Shown here one piece after another: positions 50,816 to 60,700 of a stretch of 64,000 nucleotides of DNA. The DNA is taken from assembly GCA_945881865.1 (NCBI GenBank), contig CAMCVK010000001.1, positions 457,038-521,037 on the forward strand, written 5' to 3'. The number at the start of each line of letters is the position of its first letter. The first letter of the stretch is position 1. The notes below the pieces were generated by a model. It was not told the origin of the DNA. It did not search any database and saw nothing but the letters and a program-made list of their open reading frames with translations. Position numbers and translations under genes: made by a program. The DNA comes from Fimbriimonas ginsengisoli Gsoil 348 (GTDB lineage: Bacteria; Armatimonadota; Fimbriimonadia; Fimbriimonadales; Fimbriimonadaceae).

Positions 50816-53800
50816 TTACTTTCCAAGCGGCACGGGTGTGAGCCGTGGCGCGATGGATTGGATGTAGATGTCCGGCACACCGGCGCGGGTGCTACTCCAC
50901 AAGAACCACACCAGCGGCGGCCTTCGCAGGCGAAGGTCGGTGGTTTGCGGCTCGAACGGATCCATGAAGGTAACCGTGCCGGTTTCGTTCACGGCCTGCT
51001 CGATGGGAACCAGGGTTTCGCCCAGCTCCACGATCGGTAAGACGGTTCCCGAGACGGTGCGGACCGGCAACGTTGCTCCGTCGGCGGCGCTGACACCGAG
51101 ATAAGACACCGTCACCGCCGTATAACGGTCAGCAAGCGTGAAGTAGACACGTCCGTTGGCCGGATCCACCTGGTACGGACCAGCGTTGCCGCTGACGGTC
51201 AAGCCGGAGACAACGCCGTTGTCATCGGTTTGGACCGATGACGGCAACTGGATTCCGAGCCGCATCGTCTTCACGACCGGACGAGGCGCTTCTCCCGATC
51301 CGCCGGCCTTCGTATAAACGTAGACCCATCGGTCGTTGCGCAACGTTGGGTCGGTCGCCGAAGCCGGCGTCCAGTAGGCGCCATCGCTCGTTTTGCGTCC
51401 GTCGAACATTACGTTCGGCGTACCGTAAGAAACATCGCCTTCGCTCACCCGAAGAAGGCGCGGCGCATAGGTCAGCACGACGGCCAGGTTCCTGCCCGGC
51501 ACCGAGCTGCTGAACTTGACCTGTGCGGTGAACGGATTCAAGAAGACCCTTCCGCCGAGCGTGCTCTCATAGGAGATCACGTTCGTTTGCGGGTCCTGCG
51601 TTCGCGTGCCGGCCCTGAGGGCGGCGAGGAAGGTTCCGTCCGCGCGTTGGAATCTTAGGTCCACGGTTTCGTTCAGGTCCCACAGCATTCCGCTAGCAGC
51701 AAACGTTCCGCCGCCCAAGGAGCGCAGGGTTTCGTTTGCGGCCGTGGCAACGTTCACGAACGGTCGGCCGGTGAAGGCACCGTTGGTGATCGGCAATACC
51801 AGACCTGCGTTTGTACCGATCTGAACGGTAAAGACTTCTGTCTGTGCCGAGCCGTAAAGCTTGCCGGTGATGACCAGGTCGATGACTCTCGATCCCGTGA
51901 GCGGGGTCGGGCCAACGGTCGTGGCGCTTACTCCGGTAACGCTTGAGAAGGCGGTGCCGAGTGGCAGATTCGCCGGCGCGCTCCAAACTCCTTCGGCATA
52001 GTTCGCCGCCATGATGACGGTTCCGTTACCGCTGGTTGCCGGGTAGAAGACCACCGCCGAGTTATTGCCGGTTTGCACAATGGATGGTCGGCCCTTGACC
52101 GTGCCGTCGTCGAACGGCATTGGAATCGGCGCCGAAGCAAGAGTGACCGCACCCGTGTTGTCCGTTTGCAGACGGGCAAGGAAGACGCGAGAGATGACGT
52201 TGTTGCCGCCGTCGCCTTGCTTCTTCGCTTCGCCAGTGAAGGCCATGAGACCGCTGGTAAAGGCAGCTCCCACGTTGCCCGGATCGGTCGGCGACATGCG
52301 CCCAAGGACCGGGAAGGTGGGGTGATAGAACTTGATGCTCTGGGGAATGAGCGTTTCGCCCGCGGTGACGCCAAACGCTTGGTTGAAGTTCGTCGAAGGC
52401 GCCGGATAGCCATTGCTACTCGCCGGAGCGAACCGGAACCAACTCGTGCCGCCCGACTGATTCCAGAAGTTCAGGTCCCGAATCGGGGAGTAACCCGCGC
52501 CGCCCGGTGTGTCTACCGAGGTGGACGTGAACGTCGTTCCGTTATCCAGGCTGGCGAAGTAAATTCGCCAAGGATCGGATTCTAGCGGGGCCGCCGGCAC
52601 GCCAGGGAACGGCGTGTCGCTCGGTCGGTTCGAAATCCAGGCTACCAAAAGGTTGCCGAATGGATCGCGCATGGCACCTGGCTGGGTGTTCTTATAGGCG
52701 AACCGGGCGTTGTTCGGAACCAGATTTTCGATCTGGTTGGCCGTGAACGCGGTCGGCTTGTTGGTAAGGCGCGTTTCTCGAACCTTAAAGGCGAGTTTGA
52801 AGGTTGGGTCGCTAAACGACTCTACCGAGTTGGGGCCAACGCGGTCCCACATCTCGTTGCTGGCGATGTTCTGGTCGTTTTCGATGACCCGCATCGTCTG
52901 CGAGTACGTACCGCTGGGGAATCCGAGCGGAACCGTGACCGAAACCTTCGGTGCCGACGTCGGACCGCCTGCAATCAGTGATCCACCGACAATTCCGAGC
53001 GTCGAGTTGTCCCGCCGCGTCGGATTCACGGTCAGCTGCGTCGGGATGGTGTCTCCCACCCTCGGCTTCTGAACGATTTGTCGATTCACGGTACCGGCGT
53101 AAACCGGTGCGAATCGGATGTCGAAGTTGCTCCAAAGGTCAAGCGAGCCATCGAGCCATGCATTCGAGTCGGAGGTCTGGCTGTTAAAGATCCACGGCGA
53201 GATTCCCGAGGTCTGGATCGAGTTGAGGCTCTTTGCCAGGCGCACGTCAAGCAGGTTCACGTTTCCTTCGTTCAGCACGGTAAACGGCTGGAACAGGCTC
53301 GTGTAAGTTCCTCCCCACGGCGAGTAATCCGTCGGGCTCAAGGTGTAACCGGTACCACCTGCCAAGGAGCCAAGGTTCAAAAGGCTTTGGCCCGAAGAAG
53401 GATCGACCGACGGCGTGCTGACGCTAAGCTTCTCATCGACTCCAACGGCCGCAGCCAGTGAGAAGGAGCGGTACGCCTCTCGGAACGCGGTGTCAAGGAC
53501 GCCGTTCGAGCTGGAGTCCACGTAGACGCTCATTCGGCCGATGTAGCCTTGATCGAGGTTCGTGTTCCCCAAGCTGTTTGGCTGAAGGAAGCGAGGATCG
53601 GCGACGCTGGTGCCCGGCGACGTTGGAATCTTGGAGCCAACGAAGCCAACCGACGCATTGTTCGGCGGCTGGAAGCGCGGCACGTTGATTTGGAAATCAA
53701 ACACCGTCGGCTGGAAGATACGGCTCGTCGGCGCGTCAGTCTCACGCATGGATCGCAACGTGCCGCCATCATTCACGAGCGGTGCTCGGAGCGATACACC

Positions 53801-56800
53801 CACGGTCGAGAACGTCGGGTTCTGCGGAAGCCCATTGGGATCTTTGACAACCGAAATGTTCTCGGGCCGGATATCCGGATAGTCCAAGCTTAGGTTCGGA
53901 ATGCCCGTCGGACGGTCTTCGAACCCAGGGTACAGAAGGTTGGAGAGCGGCTTGTAGATCGTCGAGGCTCCGCCCTGCCAGGCGAGGCCTGCCCGCTCAA
54001 CTCGAACGTTATCGAGACCAAGCCCATCGGGCCGGATGAGGCCCATCATGCTTCTATCCACAACGAACATGCGTGCGGTCGCCGACTTGCCGTGGCCGGC
54101 TTGCCCGGCCGACTGAAGCAGCCAGGATTTCTTGGCCCCGCCGACGTCGGGCGAACCGTTGACAAGATTCTCCGGACTCTCTGGCTGAGTGGATAGGCCG
54201 ATACTCAGCCCGGTTGTCACGCCATCCATCGAAACCGCAAGCGGGTTCGCGAGGGTGAAGCCAATTCGGTTTCGGCTTGGATCGAGGGTGACGTTCTCGA
54301 GTGCTCGTGCAACGTTTAGCGCAGAGGTCGAGATCGTGAAGCTCGATTCAGCCGTTCCGGGCGGCAAGGCGTTCGGTCCGCCACCTTGGAAGGTGAACGG
54401 CAGAATCGCGTAGCCATCGTTACGCAGCGGTGAGTAGTCCTGCGGAGGATTTAGGGTCGTTCCCGTAATCGGGGAGGCTCCCGGCGAGTCGAACTGGCGC
54501 GATTCCACCGGAATGGTTCGAGTCGTTTGACCCTCCACGCTGAACGAGAAGTTGACGACCGGCGGTGCGACCGGGGTGGCCGATCCGGTTTGCGCCGTGT
54601 TCACATACGGGAAGTCGTAGCAGAAGAGGTACATCGTCTCGCCCCATTCGTAGGCAAGAGGACTTCGCGAAACGCGATATTGCGGCCGAACGAGCCGGGT
54701 TGCCGGGTCGATGATGCCGCCGTAAGTTGGATGTCCGGGCTCGCCAAGACCTTGGCGAAGCAGTTGATACGCCTCGGGCGTAATCGGCTGCACCCGCGCC
54801 TCTCGGAAAAGATCACCGCGCGTATCGTTCTCAACCAGCGTCTCCTCTCCGGGAGCATCGCCCAGTCCGGGCGCGATCGTGCTGGTGTCGGTGAAGGCGT
54901 ACAGGAAGCCCGCATCGTCGCCGCCGTAAAGGAAGTTGTTACCTGGGGTGAGAGAGGCAACCACGGATTCACCCGCGACGTTGTACTCCCATGCTCGGCG
55001 AGTTCCATAGCGGTTCGTTTCGCTGGTCCGAGCGAACAGGGAGGCGAACCTGCCGTCTTGCGTGGGTACCAGGACCACCGGGGCAAAGGTTCTTGCGCCG
55101 GTGCCGCTGGAGTCGAAGACGTTCATGTAAGTGAACGTCAGCGCCGCGGTCGAGCCGGCGGCAAGCTCATTACTGTTCCAGAGGACTTCACCCGTGGCTG
55201 CGTTCAGAGCGAATACATAGCCGTTTTGGTTGATGGTGAACACCGTGTTCGGCATGCTTCCCCCAAGGAGAGCCGACGAAACGGTGAGCGGACTTGCGAG
55301 GAACGACCTGGTTTGGAATCGAGCGGTGGTTCCGAGGTCGGTGTTGCTCGGGAACTGCCAGTTCGGTTGTCCGGTGTCCGGATTCAAAGAATAGAACCGG
55401 GCGTACTGGTCGTTCCGCTGCTGGGCGCCGAAGTAGAGGTTGCCGAACTCAATGGCGGGCGTGGACGAGATTGCGCCGAGCGGTTGCTCGTCGAAATCTG
55501 GGTAGGCCCATCGTACGGTCGTCGTGCGGAGCGACGTCTGCGTGAATCCGGACGGCAGCGCGTCGAGAGCGATGATTCGCCCGCTCGTGGTGGGCGCAAA
55601 GATCGTCGGGCCGGCGGCCGTGTTGGCAAAGGTCAGCGACCCGGTGAAGGCACCGAGGTTGGACCGCTTAGGCACCGCCGGAAAGTCGTCCGGGTAGCTC
55701 CAAACGCGCCGGGTGGTACCCGGGGCGCGCGCTCCGGTGACGTAGTCTCCCCGCCCGCGCATCTCGAGGCAGTAGATGCGACCGTTCTTAGAGGCGATAA
55801 AGAGATAGTCCTCGCCGTTGATTCGCTGAACCAAAGCTGACGAAAGGTCGAAGCCGGAAGGCATTTCCGCAATCGGAATCGAATCAGGCGTGGGCGTCGG
55901 GTTGTTTCTTCCGTCGATGCCTTCCGATAAGTTTGGATCGACAAAGCCAGATCGGCGGCGGGACGGGTAGATCCAATATTCAAATGTCGTCGTGTCGTTT
56001 CGGCCCTGCATGTCAAGGCATCGAATGCGGCCGCTTTCGTCGGCAACAATCACGACCCGTCGCTCGGCGGTCCCGCCGCCAAGTTGAAGGGCCATTCGAG
56101 CTCTAGAGATGACCGGCGTTGACTTCACTTCAACGTTGTTGGTTCCTACAAATCGGATTCCGTCCGCAACTGCCTTCTTTCCAAGATCTCCGACTAATGG
56201 TGAGTAGTTAGAAACCCTGACGACGAGGGGAGCCAGCGGGCCGGAGGCCGACTGAATGTTCCTGAATCGCCTTTGCCCGAGCCTGAACCAACCAACACGG
56301 TTTCGCTGATTGACGCGAACCTTCGTGACGGTGGCTCCTTCGAGAATCTCGTATTCAACCGAATCGCCAAAGGCTAGGGTGCTCGTGCTACCCGCCAGCC
56401 AAACGTAGATATCGTAGATGTCGTCGTTCAACGTCGGCGCATAGGTCACCAGCGTACGATTGGCCTCGACATTCGTGATATCGGCATGCCGGAAAGCACC
56501 ATTGAGAAACTTATTGTCGAAGGCCTGGGTCCAGTTGGGTCCGACCGTTACATCGTTACTGACGTCATCTCGGAATCCTTCGCCGGTCGTATCCGCAAAC
56601 GGCATGTACTCCCAACGGGTGTTGGAGATGGCGTTTTCGAACGGCCAGTTGTGGATGTAGTTCGTTACAATGGCGCGCGTCAGCGTCAGTAGACGTCCGT
56701 CGGAGGTGACTTCCGAGGTAATTCCGTTCCGGACCGCAACGACTTCCGTGCTTGTGCCGCCGTTGTTCGACACGACCGGAGTTGCCTCGTAACTACCGGA

Positions 56801-57769
56801 AACCGGCACGGCTTTCGCCGCGTCGGCATACACGCAGTAGTTCTCCGGGGCTCGATCCATCGTGAGCCGGCCGTTCGCATCTCGCGGCATCGTGTTGAGG
56901 AGCTTCACTTTGATGGGGTTGACGCCATCGTACGGGAACACGACGTTGGTCGGCTTGCCGCCGCCACCAAGTCGCACCCAGCCTCCGCCCGATGCATAGG
57001 TATCCACCACATCAATGACCCGCAGGCCGGGTCGGTACTCGATTTCGTAAACGTTGTAGCGCTGCGGGAACAGAAGGTCATCCGGTCCGGGCCCAACACG
57101 GGTTGCTCCGACCGGCAGCCAAACGTAAAGTGCCCAGTTGACCTGGACATTTCTTCGACCGGTGAACCACCATTCGAATCGGCGCCGGTTGTTCGCGTTC
57201 TGTGCCCGTGTCGGGTCGGACCCGACGGCGGAGGCGGTGCAACGCGTGTAGTTGTAGAGCGGCTCGCGGAACGAGCTACTGGGCGGATACACGTTCCCGG
57301 AAAGCGTCACCTGCGCATCGCGCTGCGGAATCTGGTACGGAAACCGTGCTTCGTAGCCATTTTGCGGCTTCGACCACTCTGCATTGTCGTTGTAGGAAGC
57401 CTTGTTTGGTAGGAACCTCGGAGAGACGACAACGGCACCAAAAAGCGGTCGCCGATACGGTCCCCCGGGGTAGGCAAGCGGATCGGGAGGGACGCGATTC
57501 CAGGCATCCGCGACATCCGTATTGTCCAGGGCATACGTGAACGTCGTGTTTACGACGCCGCTTGGCGTGAACCAGCGGATGCCAGACAGACCAGACGATG
57601 CACCGAGCGGGTCGGAACTGTGGCCCTGGCGGGCACTATTCCCTTGGAAAGACCCAAAGTCTCGGGTCTGACCAAGTGCGGCCGAGCTCATCCCAAGGGT
57701 GAGCCCGAGCAAAAAACCACCTAGGAGGGTGGTGCGGAGTACCGCCTGATTCGCTTGCCAAGTTCGCAT
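50816..57769 (-). CDS. giant exported protein with golvesin-like and PQQ-propeller-like segments
   Basis: 2317 residues from the ATG ending at 57769; signal peptide LLGGFLLGLTLGMSSAALGQ. N-terminal 600 residues hold two stretches like the golvesin/Xly carbohydrate-associated domain (NVYEIEYRPGLRVIDVVDTY...GWVRLGGG, and DIYVWLAGSTSTLAF...GWFRLGQRRFRNI...VADGIRFVG). About 600-1000 are PQQ-propeller-like repeats (VVIVADESGRIRCLDMQGRND, LFIASKNGRIYCLEMRG, YVFALNAATGEVLWNSNE, FLYGGDDAGFLYAF). The rest is Ig-like and TolB-like (WSSTRAGVPDIYIQ). It lies four nt after the 1556-residue gene and upstream of pilM, so a PilY1-like pilus-tip or adhesin role is suspected. Confidence 0.75.
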   Translation of the reverse strand: MRTWQANQAVLRTTLLGGFLLGLTLGMSSAALGQTRDFGSFQGNSARQGHSSDPLGASSGLSGIRWFTPSGVVNTTFTYALDNTDVADAWNRVPPDPLAYPGGPYRRPLFGAVVVSPRFLPNKASYNDNAEWSKPQNGYEARFPYQIPQRDAQVTLSGNVYPPSSSFREPLYNYTRCTASAVGSDPTRAQNANNRRRFEWWFTGRRNVQVNWALYVWLPVGATRVGPGPDDLLFPQRYNVYEIEYRPGLRVIDVVDTYASGGGWVRLGGGGKPTNVVFPYDGVNPIKVKLLNTMPRDANGRLTMDRAPENYCVYADAAKAVPVSGSYEATPVVSNNGGTSTEVVAVRNGITSEVTSDGRLLTLTRAIVTNYIHNWPFENAISNTRWEYMPFADTTGEGFRDDVSNDVTVGPNWTQAFDNKFLNGAFRHADITNVEANRTLVTYAPTLNDDIYDIYVWLAGSTSTLAFGDSVEYEILEGATVTKVRVNQRNRVGWFRLGQRRFRNIQSASGPLAPLVVRVSNYSPLVGDLGKKAVADGIRFVGTNNVEVKSTPVISRARMALQLGGGTAERRVVIVADESGRIRCLDMQGRNDTTTFEYWIYPSRRRSGFVDPNLSEGIDGRNNPTPTPDSIPIAEMPSGFDLSSALVQRINGEDYLFIASKNGRIYCLEMRGRGDYVTGARAPGTTRRVWSYPDDFPAVPKRSNLGAFTGSLTFANTAAGPTIFAPTTSGRIIALDALPSGFTQTSLRTTTVRWAYPDFDEQPLGAISSTPAIEFGNLYFGAQQRNDQYARFYSLNPDTGQPNWQFPSNTDLGTTARFQTRSFLASPLTVSSALLGGSMPNTVFTINQNGYVFALNAATGEVLWNSNELAAGSTAALTFTYMNVFDSSGTGARTFAPVVLVPTQDGRFASLFARTSETNRYGTRRAWEYNVAGESVVASLTPGNNFLYGGDDAGFLYAFTDTSTIAPGLGDAPGEETLVENDTRGDLFREARVQPITPEAYQLLRQGLGEPGHPTYGGIIDPATRLVRPQYRVSRSPLAYEWGETMYLFCYDFPYVNTAQTGSATPVAPPVVNFSFSVEGQTTRTIPVESRQFDSPGASPITGTTLNPPQDYSPLRNDGYAILPFTFQGGGPNALPPGTAESSFTISTSALNVARALENVTLDPSRNRIGFTLANPLAVSMDGVTTGLSIGLSTQPESPENLVNGSPDVGGAKKSWLLQSAGQAGHGKSATARMFVVDRSMMGLIRPDGLGLDNVRVERAGLAWQGGASTIYKPLSNLLYPGFEDRPTGIPNLSLDYPDIRPENISVVKDPNGLPQNPTFSTVGVSLRAPLVNDGGTLRSMRETDAPTSRIFQPTVFDFQINVPRFQPPNNASVGFVGSKIPTSPGTSVADPRFLQPNSLGNTNLDQGYIGRMSVYVDSSSNGVLDTAFREAYRSFSLAAAVGVDEKLSVSTPSVDPSSGQSLLNLGSLAGGTGYTLSPTDYSPWGGTYTSLFQPFTVLNEGNVNLLDVRLAKSLNSIQTSGISPWIFNSQTSDSNAWLDGSLDLWSNFDIRFAPVYAGTVNRQIVQKPRVGDTIPTQLTVNPTRRDNSTLGIVGGSLIAGGPTSAPKVSVTVPLGFPSGTYSQTMRVIENDQNIASNEMWDRVGPNSVESFSDPTFKLAFKVRETRLTNKPTAFTANQIENLVPNNARFAYKNTQPGAMRDPFGNLLVAWISNRPSDTPFPGVPAAPLESDPWRIYFASLDNGTTFTSTSVDTPGGAGYSPIRDLNFWNQSGGTSWFRFAPASSNGYPAPSTNFNQAFGVTAGETLIPQSIKFYHPTFPVLGRMSPTDPGNVGAAFTSGLMAFTGEAKKQGDGGNNVISRVFLARLQTDNTGAVTLASAPIPMPFDDGTVKGRPSIVQTGNNSAVVFYPATSGNGTVIMAANYAEGVWSAPANLPLGTAFSSVTGVSATTVGPTPLTGSRVIDLVITGKLYGSAQTEVFTVQIGTNAGLVLPITNGAFTGRPFVNVATAANETLRSLGGGTFAASGMLWDLNETVDLRFQRADGTFLAALRAGTRTQDPQTNVISYESTLGGRVFLNPFTAQVKFSSSVPGRNLAVVLTYAPRLLRVSEGDVSYGTPNVMFDGRKTSDGAYWTPASATDPTLRNDRWVYVYTKAGGSGEAPRPVVKTMRLGIQLPSSVQTDDNGVVSGLTVSGNAGPYQVDPANGRVYFTLADRYTAVTVSYLGVSAADGATLPVRTVSGTVLPIVELGETLVPIEQAVNETGTVTFMDPFEPQTTDLRLRRPPLVWFLWSSTRAGVPDIYIQSIAPRLTPVPLGK

Positions 57770-57773
57770 GCTT

Positions 57774-60700
57774 TTATCGTCTCTCTGCAAAGACCGGTTG
57801 AACGAGACCCCGTGAGCCGGTGATCCCACTTAATTCGTATCGAATGCTCGTCAATCGGAACCCAAGGTTCTCAGTGGTCGTGCTGTAGTCAGGATCAACT
57901 TGGATGACTTCCCCGAAGAAATCCGTGCCGTTCCGTCGCTTACCAACGTAGCCGTTCACGATGAGCACTTCGCCAGAGTCAAGTCTTCTGGCATATGTGG
58001 CGCGGAATCCGGCCGGATTGTTCCCTGCCGGTCCACCAAACCGTCCCGTGCGTCGCATCGCCGTGTACGCGTCGGCCGGTAGATACCACGTTGCGGGTGC
58101 CGATTCCGCGTTGCCAGTCGGTGCCGGTACCTCGTAAACGCCGTTCGCGTCCGTGATCATGATGTACAGAACCGGCGCTGCCCCTGTTGCGTCCACGCGG
58201 GTGGTGACCGAAGAAACGTTGCTGAGGTAGCGGTCTCCGCCCCGCCGCTGATTGATGACCTTCGTGTTTCCAGAAGCCGTCGCGGAGCGCCAGCCCGGAA
58301 GCGTGATGTCGTAGAACCTCGTTCCGCGCAGGTCCGGTAGCGTAACTCGGTTGATCACCGTCGTCAGCGTCGGATTCGCGGGGTCGAAGACCACGACGCC
58401 TCCGTTCGCTCCGGTCGAAACCGGTCCACCGGCGCCACCCGAATCCAAACCAACCCCGGCTCGAGTCGGCAAACTGTCGCCTAGGCCGGCAACGTACACA
58501 TAGCGTCCGGCGGTTCCGTTGCCCGGAATGAGCTGTCGGGCCACGCTGTTATAGTCGTAGGCGCTTCCAGAGGCTGGCTCCGGACTTCGCCAGACGATCA
58601 CGCCCAGCTGCGGCTCCCCGTCAATCTGGATGACGTCGCGCGGCTGACCGGTCACGGCGTCGACGCTGAACCGGTCCACGACTTCGATTAGTCGTTTGTT
58701 GCCCGAGTCTGCGATGAGGTAGTGCCGCCAAAATTCGGTGGTCTGTTGGTTTGAGACGATTGACGTCGCGCCACGTCGAACAAAGTCTTCCCAGTAGGCG
58801 ACATCTTTCGGTGCGCGCAAGCGTGTGGATTCGTTCGTCTTCATCCCGGTAGGAATGAAGCCCGGATCAACGATGAGCTGATCCAGACCGCGAACTTCGC
58901 GCCCAGTCTTGTCAATTCGGCTGATTCGGTGGGTACCGCTGTCCACCACCAGCAAGTCGGAATCCCCGACGGGATAGGCCCGGGTTGGCCGGGAGAGCGG
59001 ACGAATGGAGGCTGCTCCGGCTTCGCCGTTCTTGCCGAGCGAGGCAATGCCGTCCGTAGTGAACAAGGTTGCTCCGGTCGCTTCAAAGATGCCAAGTCGG
59101 CTCTGGTCGCAAACCACCACATCGGACCGGCTGAAGGCGCTGAGGCCGTTACTGCCCCATGCAAGGAGACTTCCCTCTCCGCCAACAAGCCCGTAGGCCG
59201 AGCTACCGTTATCGCCAAACACCGCCTGGTTGAGGCGAACCTGGAACGACTCGGAGTTTGTGATGCCAATGAACGAGGGCCACCGAAGGTGCGGGCTACC
59301 TTCCAGGGTCGCGCCATTTACGAGAAGAGACGTGCTCTGCTTCAGCCACGGCTTCAGGCTGGTGTTGATGAGGAATCGGTCGTTCGGCGAGACTTCCGCG
59401 TCGAACGCGTAAACGATCGCTTGCGGGCTCGGGATCGCCGGCGGGGGCGGATTCTGGCTCAAAGCGCTGAGCGTTCTTGATTCTCCGGCGAGGAAAACCG
59501 TATCTCCGCCCACGAAAACCTGCGAACTACCGAGGGGCAAGTCCAGTCCGGTAACCGCGCTGTACCAGAGGAGCGGGCTCCATCTGCCACCAATCGCATC
59601 CGGCTCAATCAGTCGATCCTGTCCGCTGCTTCCGCGTACGATGACCGGTTGGCTCAGGCTCAGGGCGCTCTGAATCGGGCCGCGGCCAGATGACATCAGA
59701 TTTTCGATTCGGATGATGCCGCGCGCTGCTTCGTAAGTGAAGTTCCCGGTCTGAAGAATGGATTGTTGTTCCGGCTGCGTCTTGTCCTGGCTCCGGGCGA
59801 TGTCCGGCTGCAAAATCGTGACGTCCGCGCCAAGATCTCCAACCGGGATCTCGGCGGCTTCTGGCTCCGCGCGGAACGCAAGGAGCAGGCCGACCGGCAC
59901 GCTCGGAATTCGGCCAAAGCCGGGAATCGTGATGGCCTTGGTCGCTCTGGCACCGACAAAAACCTGGCCGTTGCGAACTGCCGGTCCGCTTCGGAACGCG
60001 AAGTTCCGCAGCCGGGCGTCGGCGGGCGTTCCGGACGGTGTGAATAGGTTCGTACCGTCATTGTCGAACAGCACCTCGCGGTAGCTTGTTCGGGCCGTGT
60101 CGTTTAGCAGGATGTTGTGCTGATCGTAAAGGTCGTATCGGATGGTGCAGCGGAAGACGCCACGGCCTTCCTCTCGGAATCCAAAGAACGAACCGCCGGT
60201 CGTGCCGTCACCGACGATCGCGAACACGGAGCCTTGTGGAGAGAGCGCAAGTGATCCGATGACCCGCCGGGAATTATTTGTATCCGGGAAGTTCAGCTGA
60301 CCGCGCACGACCTGCGGAAGGACGCCCGCATTGCTCTGCGCCCAGTTGATCATGTAGTCGATGCGGATGCCAACGTTGTCTGGCAGAACCGGCGCACCAG
60401 CCCGGAAGGGGAACAGAAGCACTCCGCCACCGGTGTCTTGGGGCCGGCCGCTGAAGTAGGTGGCCATTTGGGCCGCGCTCCACGGGTTGCCGCTGGAGTC
60501 GGTGATCGCGATGCGGGGGATGAACCGGGTGTTCTCGTCGACCGGGGTCCAGATCGGAAGGCCGCCTTGCTGGCTGGCACGCGTCGTGATCAAGAGTCCC
60601 GAGGCCGTCGATTCGTACGCGACTGGCTTTTCACCGCGGCTACCGAGCCAGATGCTGACAAGCCCGGCGGCCGAGTTCGGGTTTGGCGACCCGGATCCGG

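Noticed and set aside
54527..55840. Plus-strand frame of 437 residues inside the giant gene
   Set aside because: Arg/Glu/Val-rich composition typical of antisense frames in GC-rich genes, no domain, while the minus frame has repeated propeller strands.
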